Source: Hyphomicrobiales bacterium (GTDB lineage Bacteria; Pseudomonadota; Alphaproteobacteria; Rhizobiales; Aestuariivirgaceae). Taken from it: a stretch of DNA of 7,304 bases. The notes under the pieces were generated by a model that was not told the origin of the DNA, made no database searches, and was given only the letters and a program-made list of their open reading frames with translations. The stretch spans positions 1 through 7,304 of the forward strand of contig JALSNA010000427.1 of the NCBI GenBank assembly GCA_026987255.1, read 5' to 3'. Shown piece after piece: positions 1 through 7,304 of the stretch. Both the position numbers and the translations under genes were made by a program. Each line of letters starts with the position of its first letter. The first letter of the stretch is position 1.

Positions 1-69
1 TTGGTGAGTCCCGGGCTTGAGACAGCTCTTGCGCAGGGCGATGAAAAAGCCAATGGCGGGCACGGCCAT
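1..69 (-). CDS. Possible 5' end of an unidentified minus-strand gene (partial)
   Basis: An ATG on the minus strand (complement of 67-69) opens a frame that stays free of stops to the left edge, giving 23 residues that begin MAVPAIGFFIALRKS. A GGAG motif (complement of 77-80) lies 7 nt upstream, which is good ribosome-binding spacing. About 18 of 23 codons end in G or C and many are the codons favoured by the neighbouring genes (CTG, CGC, AAG, GCC, ATC). The plus-strand frame over the same bases shows only about half. Other in-frame or overlapping ATGs exist at 74-76 and 80-82. I do not recognise the product, and 23 residues is too little for a family call. If real, it lies downstream of the DUF2147 gene on the same strand, with the large hairpin between them. 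Confidence 0.3.
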   Translation of the reverse strand, partial: MAVPAIGFFIALRKSCLKPGTHQ

Positions 70-97
70 CGGGCATCTCCATCGACTGTCTTAAAGA

Positions 98-170
98 CCA
101 TCCTCACCCCCTGCCAACCACCCGTAGTGTCCCATCCATGACCAGGGTGGTTGGCAGGGGGTGAGGATGG
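98..170. repeat. Perfect 26-bp inverted repeat (long stem-loop), possible terminator
   Basis: Bases 98-123 and 145-170 are exact reverse complements over 26 bp and are separated by a 21-base loop (124-144). The arms are purine/pyrimidine-skewed and GC-rich (left arm begins CCATCCTCACCCCC). The element lies 60 bp past the stop of the minus-strand DUF2147 gene. Read on the minus strand it is followed by TCTTTAAG, a weak U-tract, so it could terminate that transcript. On the plus strand no T-run follows. The stem is much longer and more perfect than a usual intrinsic terminator, so a dispersed palindromic repeat or MITE-like element is an alternative. I see no target-site duplication flanking it. 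The pairing is certain; the function is inferred. Confidence 0.7.
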
Positions 171-229
171 ATGCGCAAGCGTTTTCAGGGACTTCCCATT
201 TTATTGCATCTTGCTTCCTGGGGCCGCGG

Positions 230-589
230 TCAGTTGCGCACCCAGGTCTCGGCATCGCACATGGAGTTGCCGATGGCGCAGCCTTGCACCTTCATCTTGT
301 TGCCCAGGAGCTTGACGGTGCCGTTGAAGGTCATGAAGGAGGGCATGGAGGGGTGCTTCATGTTGCCCTGCCATACGCCGCCTTTCTTCTTGATGCCGTT
401 GAACATGACGGTGCCCTTGCCCTTGCCGGCAATGACCTTGCCGCACATGCCGCCGCCGCATTTCCACACCTTGGCGATGGAGCCGTCGGGGCGCTTCCAT
501 TTGCCCCAGGGCGAGGCCGCCTGGGCGCTGGCGGTCATGAAAATGGCGGCAAGGGCCGCCGAGGCAATGGCGATGGTGGTTCTTTTCAT
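230..589 (-). CDS. DUF2147 family exported protein
   Basis: This 119-residue protein starts with a clear signal peptide: MKR, then an Ala/Ile-rich hydrophobic stretch, then an AQA cleavage motif at residues 22-24. It is therefore expected in the periplasm. The mature part shows the DUF2147 pattern: GKW near residues 29-31, a KVWKCGGGMCGKV core (about 40-52), a central GVWQG, and a C-terminal end with two Cys before a TW-R motif. The four cysteines (44, 49, 104, 111) form two close pairs and could make disulfides. No biochemical function is established for this family. The start at 589 is preferred because AGGAAGAGGG lies just upstream. An in-frame ATG at 626-628 has no ribosome-binding site and would place 13 residues before the signal peptide. 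The gene is divergent from recN. Confidence 0.85.
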   Translation of the reverse strand: MKRTTIAIASAALAAIFMTASAQAASPWGKWKRPDGSIAKVWKCGGGMCGKVIAGKGKGTVMFNGIKKKGGVWQGNMKHPSMPSFMTFNGTVKLLGNKMKVQGCAIGNSMCDAETWVRN

Positions 590-631
590 CTGGATCCCTC
601 TTCCTTGGGTCGTGTGAATTACAAACATTCA

Positions 632-661
632 TATATCTGCATATTGCAAGAGCCATGTCAA
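632..661 (-). promoter_or_regulatory. Candidate promoter for the DUF2147 gene
   Basis: On the minus strand a perfect TTGACA -35 hexamer (complement of 656-661) is followed 18 bp later by GATATA (632-637), a weak -10. A better -10-like TATATG lies at 20 bp spacing. The region is much more AT-rich than its surroundings. Transcription would begin near 625, leaving a leader of about 35 nt with a good ribosome-binding site before the ATG at 589. This start would also remove the upstream ATG at 628. Confidence 0.45.
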
Positions 662-696
662 AAATCCGCCTTCTTCAAGCGGTGAAAATTTCTAGT

Positions 697-711
697 GTTC
701 CGTTTTCGTTT
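697..711 (+). promoter_or_regulatory. Candidate LexA (SOS) box upstream of recN
   Basis: GTTC (697-700), seven bases, then GTTT (708-711) matches the alphaproteobacterial LexA consensus GTTC-N7-GTTC at seven of eight fixed positions, with a T-rich spacer. It ends 5 bp before the putative -10 of recN, where bound repressor would block RNA polymerase. recN is a classic SOS gene in other bacteria, which supports the reading. One mismatch in a short motif can still arise by chance. Confidence 0.4.
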
Positions 712-715
712 CGCG

Positions 716-721
716 TATAAG
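716..721 (+). promoter_or_regulatory. Candidate -10 element of the recN promoter
   Basis: TATAAG matches the -10 consensus at five of six positions and lies 8 bp before the recN ATG (730). Initiation would be expected about 1-3 bases before the ATG, making the mRNA nearly leaderless. This fits the absence of any Shine-Dalgarno-like sequence before the start codon. No convincing -35 hexamer is present at 16-18 bp spacing, so the call is tentative. Confidence 0.35.
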
Positions 722-729
722 CACAAATC

Positions 730-2403
730 ATGCTGAGCGCGCTTTCCATACGCGACATTGTGCTGATCGAGCGGCTGGATCTTGTCCTGGAGCCGGGGCT
801 GACGGTGTTCAGCGGCGAGACCGGGGCGGGCAAGTCCATTTTGCTCGATGCCCTGGGGCTGGCGCTGGGCGGGCGCGGCGATGCCGGGCTGGTGCGCGCC
901 GGGGCAGGGGAGGGGCGGGTGCGGGCCATTTTCGAGCTGGCGGCGGATCATCCGGTCTTTGCTTTGCTGCATGATCTGGGGGTGGATGCGCCGGAGCCGG
1001 GCGAGCTGGTGCTGGAGCGGGTGCAGAAGCGGGCCGGGGCGGCGCGCGCCTATATCAATGGCCAGCCGGTGGCGGTCTCGGCCCTGCGGCAGGCAGGGCG
1101 GATGCTGGTGGAGATCCACGGCCAGCATGATGCGCGCGCGCTCATGGATGCAGGCGGCCACATGGATCTGCTGGATGACTTCGGCAGGCTGGGGGAGCGC
1201 CGCGAACAGGTGGGTGCGGCCTGGCGGGTCTGGCGGGCGGCGCGCAATGCGCTGGAGGCGGCGCGCGCGGAGCTGGAGGAGGCCGAGCGCGAGCGCGACT
1301 GGCTGGAGCATGTCTGCGCCGAACTGGAGGAGCTTGATCCGCACCCGGGCGAGGAAGAGGAGCTGGCCGGGCGCCGCCAGGTGATGATGCATGCGGAGCA
1401 GTTCGCCGAGGCGCTGGCGGGCATGCGCAAGGTGCTGCAGGCCGATGGCTCCATGGCGGGCCGGCTCAATGGCGCCTTGCGGCGCATCGAGCGGCAAAGG
1501 CAGGCGGCGGCGGGACGGCTGGACGATGTCTGCGATGCCTTCGACCGGGTGCTGGTGGAAATGGCGGAGGCCGAAAGCATCCTGGAGGCCGCCGAAAGCC
1601 GTTTCGATTTCGATGCCGGGGAACTGGAACGGACGGAGGCGCGCTTGTTCGCCCTGCGGGCGGCGGCGCGCAAGCACAAGGTGCGGGTGGAGGAGCTGCC
1701 TGCCCTGGCGCAAAAATTGCGTGGCAAGCTGGATGCTCTGGCGCAGGGCGGAGCGCATATCCGCGCCCTGGAAGAGAGCGAGGCGGCGGCGCGGGCCGAT
1801 TACATGGCAAAGGCCCTGGCGCTGTCGAAGGCGCGCCAGGGGGCGGCCAGATCGCTGGATGAGCGCGTCATGGCCGAGCTTGCGCCGCTGAAGCTGGAGA
1901 AGGCGCATTTCGTGACCTCGGTGGAGGCGGACGAGACCCGCGCCGGACCGGCGGGGATCGACCGGGTGGAGTTCCTGGCCGCCACCAATCCGGGCAGCGC
2001 GCCGGGGCCGCTGGCGAAGATCGCCTCGGGCGGCGAGATGAGCCGCTTCATGCTGGCGCTGAAGGTGGCGCTGGCGGAAATCTCTTCGCTGCCGGTGCTG
2101 GTGTTCGACGAGATCGATACCGGCGTGGGCGGGGCGGTGGCGGCGGCCATGGGCGAGCGGCTGGCGCGGCTGGCTGGGCGCGGGCTGCAGGTGCTGGCGG
2201 TGACCCACTCGCCACAGGTTGCGGCCCTGGCGGATCATCACCACATGATTGCCAAGACATCGGGGCGCAAGATCACCCGCACAAGCGTGCGCACCCTCGA
2301 TGCGGATGCGCGGCGCGAGGAGATTGCGCGCATGCTCTCGGCCCACGAGGTCACGGATGAGGCGCGCGCCCAGGCGGCGCGGCTGCTGGAAGGGAAAGGA
2401 TAG
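730..2403 (+). CDS. recN: DNA repair protein RecN
   Basis: RecN is an SMC-like ATPase that acts early at DNA double-strand breaks, tethering DNA and assisting RecA-dependent recombination in the cytoplasm. The 557-residue product is full length for the family. It has the Walker A motif GETGAGKS (29-36), the Q-loop region HGQHD (130-134), a long Glu/Arg/Ala-rich coiled-coil section (roughly 150-390), the ABC signature SGGEMSR (433-439), Walker B VLVFDEID (456-463) and the H-loop THSPQVA (492-498). The ATG at 730 is the first possible start, since an in-frame TAA lies at 718-720, and the MLSALSIRD opening fits RecN. There is no evident ribosome-binding site. ligA follows after 3 bp. The gene diverges from the DUF2147 gene and may be under SOS control. 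Confidence 0.97.
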   Translation: MLSALSIRDIVLIERLDLVLEPGLTVFSGETGAGKSILLDALGLALGGRGDAGLVRAGAGEGRVRAIFELAADHPVFALLHDLGVDAPEPGELVLERVQKRAGAARAYINGQPVAVSALRQAGRMLVEIHGQHDARALMDAGGHMDLLDDFGRLGERREQVGAAWRVWRAARNALEAARAELEEAERERDWLEHVCAELEELDPHPGEEEELAGRRQVMMHAEQFAEALAGMRKVLQADGSMAGRLNGALRRIERQRQAAAGRLDDVCDAFDRVLVEMAEAESILEAAESRFDFDAGELERTEARLFALRAAARKHKVRVEELPALAQKLRGKLDALAQGGAHIRALEESEAAARADYMAKALALSKARQGAARSLDERVMAELAPLKLEKAHFVTSVEADETRAGPAGIDRVEFLAATNPGSAPGPLAKIASGGEMSRFMLALKVALAEISSLPVLVFDEIDTGVGGAVAAAMGERLARLAGRGLQVLAVTHSPQVAALADHHHMIAKTSGRKITRTSVRTLDADARREEIARMLSAHEVTDEARAQAARLLEGKG

Positions 2404-4623
<2,220 letters not shown>

Positions 4624-4703
4624 AGGTAAGAGATGAAGCAGCCTTGGCCGCCTGCGGTGGCTCCAAACAGATCAATGCTCTGGCGGGCCGTGATGAATGC
4701 TTC

Positions 4704-4967
4704 ATGGCGTGGACAGGGCATGCCCGGGAACGGCTAAAGGAAAGGAACCTTCTTGCTGGAGATATTTTCTACATCCTCAGATGGGGATCCGTTTACACGC
4801 AGCCTGAAAAAAGCACCCGGGACGATTTGTTCAAATATGCCATCGAGGCCACCTCGCCCAATTCGGAAGGGCGGGCCATCCGGGTGGTGGTGACCCCCGA
4901 TCCTGATGCTTGTCACGGCGCGGGATGTCTGAAGATCATCACCGTCATGTGGTTGGATGAAATGTGA
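4704..4967 (+). CDS. DUF4258 domain protein, putative toxin of a TA module
   Basis: The 87-residue protein resembles DUF4258 proteins. It has HARERLKERNL near the start (His6, Arg10, Arg14), then DIFYILRWG (20-28), a central FKY (43-45), an IRVVV strand (59-63) and a C-terminal ITVMW strand (79-83). Family members are often encoded next to helix-turn-helix antitoxins and are suspected to be small RNases related in fold to RelE-type toxins. No activity is shown here. I chose ATG 4704 because the domain begins immediately after it. A TTG at 4644 would add 20 residues that look unlike the family, and the frame is closed by a TAG at 4623-4625. The ribosome-binding site before 4704 is weak, possibly keeping output low. 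The HTH gene follows after 9 bp, giving toxin-first order as in mqsRA and higBA. Confidence 0.72.
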   Translation: MAWTGHARERLKERNLLAGDIFYILRWGSVYTQPEKSTRDDLFKYAIEATSPNSEGRAIRVVVTPDPDACHGAGCLKIITVMWLDEM

Positions 4968-4976
4968 GGAAAAGCG

Positions 4977-5423
4977 ATGAAGCGCTATCATTACACGGAA
5001 TGCGGGCTGGACAATGTGGTCATTGTCGGCGCCAATTTTCTGACTGCCGATGATGGCGAAGAGGTGATCGTCATTCCGGCGGCGGGCAAGTTGCACAAGG
5101 CCATTGCCGAGGGCATCCTGAAGCGCGATTCGGCCATGTCCGGCAAGGAGCTGCGGTTCCTGCGCACCGAGATGGGCATGACGCAGGCGCAGCTGGCGCA
5201 GTATCTGCATCGCGATGTGCAGACCGTGGCGCGCTGGGAAAAGGGCGAGGTTTCTCTCGATGGCAACGCCGAAACCCTGGTGCGCCTGCTGGCCAGTGAA
5301 AAACTGCAAATCCCCCTGGATACCGACATGACCTCCCTGTCGAGGTGGAGTACGCCATCCGCCGGTGCGCGGAACATCATCATCGAAGCGCGCGGCGGCT
5401 CCTATTATCCCAAGGCCGCCTGA
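4977..5423 (+). CDS. MqsA-like helix-turn-helix protein, putative antitoxin and autorepressor
   Basis: The 148-residue protein has an N-terminal YHYTECGLDNV segment (4-14) that recalls the MqsA/YgiT-type N-domain but keeps only one Cys (C9), so it probably does not bind zinc there. An LHKAIAEGIL helix follows, then GKELRFLR (56-63) and a clear XRE-type helix-turn-helix: MTQAQLAQYL as helix 2, VQTVARWEKGE (81-91) as recognition helix. This arrangement is shared with MqsA-like antitoxins and regulators. The final 40 or so residues are less conserved and may contact the partner. A strong ribosome-binding site (GAGGA, 4966-4970) overlaps the toxin stop, so this gene should be translated better than the toxin. 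It probably neutralises the upstream product and represses the operon through the palindrome at 4609-4627. A plain transcription regulator is the alternative. It is convergent with the AsmA-like gene, only 6 bp away. Confidence 0.78.
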   Translation: MKRYHYTECGLDNVVIVGANFLTADDGEEVIVIPAAGKLHKAIAEGILKRDSAMSGKELRFLRTEMGMTQAQLAQYLHRDVQTVARWEKGEVSLDGNAETLVRLLASEKLQIPLDTDMTSLSRWSTPSAGARNIIIEARGGSYYPKAA

Positions 5424-5429
5424 AGCTTC

Positions 5430-7304
5430 CTATCTGCCGCTGGTGAAGTTGGTGCGCACTCTGGGCGGTGATTTGGGCCGGGGTAGCAGCCGGATGGGGG
5501 CAGGCGGGGTGCGCAGGTTGCGGATGATGCCGGGCAATGGCGCAGGCTCCACGGCGAGCGGCGGCAGGGGCTTGCGCTGCACGGTTCGCGCGGCATCCGC
5601 CGGGCGGGCCTTGGGGATGGGGGGCGCAGTCTGCCTTTCTGTTGTTGCCGGGGCGGTTGGCCGGGGTGTTTCAGCGGGCGCTGGTTGCGCCTTCGGTTTT
5701 GCCTGGCCCAGGGCTTTCAGGGCCGCTTCTGTCTTGCGGCGCAGGTCCTCGCGGCGGCGGGCCAGCACCTCCTTGCGCTTGCGCGCGATTTCTGCCGCCC
5801 TTTGAGCCGCCTGCTCCTTTTGCCGCAGGATTGCTTGTTCTTCGGCCTTGCGTTTTTGCTCCTTCAGGCGTTTGCGCCATTCCCGCAGGGCGCGGCGGTG
5901 TTTTTGCCTTTCCTGGTGCATGAGCAGGTTTTCCATGCGCCGCCTGTGCACCTGGCGGGCCTTGTCCCACTGGCGCCAGCGGTCATACATGACCTGGCCG
6001 CGCTCGAAGGCGGATTCCTCTTGCAGGATGCGGCGGCGCTTGCGCTCGATGCGCTCCAGGTTTTCCATGGAGCGGCGCAGGGCGGTCACCGAGACCCAGT
6101 TCTTGAGCTCCGCCAGATCGTGAATCCGCTCCAGCGCGCCCGGCGGGCCGGAAAAGACCAGGCGGAAGGGCGGAACGGGCCCCTTGCCGGCAAAGCGCAA
6201 GGACAAATCGAGCTTCTGCTGCGGCACCGAGAGCAGAGTTTTCAGCCGCACGCCAATGTCCCCGGCGGTAAAATCCAGTGGCTCCACGGCGAGCAGGCCG
6301 GAGGAGATGGCAAATTTCCTTTCTGCCGCGGGCAGGGGCATGGTTCCCTTGTCAAGGATTTCACGGGCCATTTCTTCCGCCTCGGCGGGGCTTTTGGCCT
6401 TCATCACGGCGGTCAGGTATGCGGCCGGGTTGGCGCCCAGCAGCAGGCCCTTTTCCACCCGCAGCAGGCCGCTGCCGTTCATGGCGGTGGCCAGGCCGGC
6501 CAGCGAGCGGGCGCGGCTTTTCCAGGTGGCGATGAAGCTGGCCGGGGCCTTGATGACGGGCGCGCCATGGATGTCTTTCAGATAGCTTTGCAGCGGCAAG
6601 CGCCCCTGGCTTTCGGCCGCGAAGGCCAGGCCGCCGCGCGCCGGGGTGATGCTCAAGGTGGTTTCCACCTGCGCACTGTCAGGTTTGCCGGCCTTGATGA
6701 CGGCCTTGAGGGATTTGCGGTTCTGGGTGATGTCCAGGCTGGCCTTGTCCAGCGTCAGGCCGGGCAGCACGGTCAGCTTGCCGGCGCGCCATTGCAGATC
6801 GAGGCTGGGCGAGGCAAAAAGCCCGGCGCGGAAGCGGCTTGGCCCCAGCAGGGCCTGTGTTGCGTCATCGGCCTGTGCCGCCAGGGTCTCGTTTGTCTGG
6901 CGTGGCGCGGTGAGCCAGACATGGGCCAGGGCGGGCAGATGCAGACGGGCGCTGCCGATGCGCCCGGAAATGGCCGGCTGTCCATCCTGCCAGTTCAGCT
7001 TGAGGGCGGCGGAGAAGGGAACTTCGCCAAAGCGGCCCTTGATGCCGTCATAGCCCGCATGGCCGGGGGAGAAGGCCAGCTTGCCCTCGCCATAGAGCGA
7101 GACGGGAGGCGTTTGCGCGATCGCCAGCCCGGCCATGCGCAGCAGGGCCGAAGCGCGGGTGGCGCGCAGGGCGAAGGTTCCCTCTCCTGTCCAGCCGGTT
7201 TGCGGCTGAAGATTGCGCAGCTGGCCGAGAAAGCGGCTTTCGATGCCGGCAATGTCCAGGGTGAGGGTGCTTTGCAGGCCCTTGGCAGGGCGGCCCCTGG
7301 CGGT
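5430..7304 (-). CDS. AsmA family protein with charged helical and Pro-rich C-terminal extension (5' end beyond window)
   Basis: The frame is open from the right edge to a TAG at 5430-5432, giving 624 residues. The N-terminal part, with the expected membrane anchor, lies outside the window. The ATG at 7134-7136 is internal. Residues 1-395 (counted from the edge) are beta-rich repeats typical of AsmA proteins, including an NGSGLLRVEKGLLLG segment (276 onward) that matches the conserved AsmA C-terminal block. AsmA-like proteins are large inner-membrane-anchored periplasmic proteins linked to envelope lipid transport and outer-membrane homeostasis. After the usual 'DLAELKNW' ending comes an unusual stretch: about 137 residues very rich in Arg, Lys, Glu and Gln (396-532), predicted long helix or coiled coil, then a 92-residue tail rich in Pro, Ala and Arg. 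Family assignment is fairly sure; the role of the extension is unknown. No terminator is evident in the 6-bp gap to the antitoxin gene. Confidence 0.85.
   Translation of the reverse strand, partial: TARGRPAKGLQSTLTLDIAGIESRFLGQLRNLQPQTGWTGEGTFALRATRASALLRMAGLAIAQTPPVSLYGEGKLAFSPGHAGYDGIKGRFGEVPFSAALKLNWQDGQPAISGRIGSARLHLPALAHVWLTAPRQTNETLAAQADDATQALLGPSRFRAGLFASPSLDLQWRAGKLTVLPGLTLDKASLDITQNRKSLKAVIKAGKPDSAQVETTLSITPARGGLAFAAESQGRLPLQSYLKDIHGAPVIKAPASFIATWKSRARSLAGLATAMNGSGLLRVEKGLLLGANPAAYLTAVMKAKSPAEAEEMAREILDKGTMPLPAAERKFAISSGLLAVEPLDFTAGDIGVRLKTLLSVPQQKLDLSLRFAGKGPVPPFRLVFSGPPGALERIHDLAELKNWVSVTALRRSMENLERIERKRRRILQEESAFERGQVMYDRWRQWDKARQVHRRRMENLLMHQERQKHRRALREWRKRLKEQKRKAEEQAILRQKEQAAQRAAEIARKRKEVLARRREDLRRKTEAALKALGQAKPKAQPAPAETPRPTAPATTERQTAPPIPKARPADAARTVQRKPLPPLAVEPAPLPGIIRNLRTPPAPIRLLPRPKSPPRVRTNFTSGR

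Noticed and set aside
1..141. Plus-strand frame open from the left edge to a stop at 139-141.
   Set aside because: Only about half of its codons end in G or C, unlike the real genes here, and it runs through one arm of the inverted repeat. The minus-strand frame at 1-69 is more gene-like.
98..170. Integron attC site.
   Set aside because: The arms pair perfectly without the unpaired bases of attC, and the GTTGGCA/TGCCAAC core does not fit the required end motifs. No integrase or cassette is present.
161..685. Plus-strand frames across the DUF2147 gene.
   Set aside because: They are opposite a gene with a signal peptide, ribosome-binding site and family motifs, and their products show no domain.
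4644..4703. TTG start at 4644 for the DUF4258 protein.
   Set aside because: It would add 20 residues that do not resemble the family, starts inside a possible hairpin, and the ATG at 4704 places the domain at the N-terminus. It cannot be fully excluded.
5394..5420. GGCGGC...GCCGCC inverted repeat as a terminator.
   Set aside because: Only 6 bp of stem with a 15-base loop inside coding sequence, and no T-run follows on either strand.
5365..6585. Several plus-strand frames opposite the AsmA-like gene.
   Set aside because: Compositionally biased Arg/Ser/Ala-rich products, no ribosome-binding sites of note, and fully explained by the minus-strand coding sequence.

Overview
The window is GC-rich (judged by eye, not computed), and its coding frames strongly prefer G or C at third codon positions. 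Three things point to an alphaproteobacterium: recN sits directly upstream of ligA, LigA has the long alpha-type form of the zinc finger (a 20-residue gap between Cys pairs, then CTGGLYC), and an AsmA-like protein ends its core with an alpha-style 'LKNW' segment. The genus cannot be named from this sequence.

Layout, left to right. Positions 1-69 may hold the 5' end of a minus-strand gene that leaves the window. A perfect 26-bp inverted repeat (98-170) separates it from a minus-strand gene for a small exported DUF2147 protein (230-589). A 140-bp divergent promoter region (590-729) then leads to recN (730-2403) and ligA (2407-4578), which are 3 bp apart and form a DNA-repair operon. This region carries a candidate LexA-type box and a -10 element very close to the recN start. 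Right after ligA there is a promoter/operator region with a 19-nt perfect palindrome (4609-4627). It precedes a two-gene cassette that looks like a toxin-antitoxin module: a DUF4258-type small protein (4704-4967) and an MqsA-like helix-turn-helix protein (4977-5423). Six bases further on, on the opposite strand, is the stop codon of a large AsmA-like gene (5430-7304). Its 5' part lies beyond the right edge.

How the genes relate. RecN (SMC-like break-repair ATPase) and LigA (replicative and repair ligase) act in the same process and are probably cotranscribed and translationally coupled. The DUF4258/HTH pair is probably self-regulated through the palindrome, which contains two -10-like hexamers. 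It looks like an accessory insertion between two chromosomal housekeeping loci. The DUF2147 and AsmA-like proteins are both envelope proteins but have no evident functional link to the repair operon.

Most of the window is ordinary core genome. The parts most worth a second look are the toxin-antitoxin-like cassette with its palindrome, the unusual charged helix plus proline-rich tail of the AsmA-like protein, the possible SOS-controlled near-leaderless recN promoter, and the long hairpin at 98-170. I found no RNA genes, CRISPR arrays, insertion sequences or phage genes.
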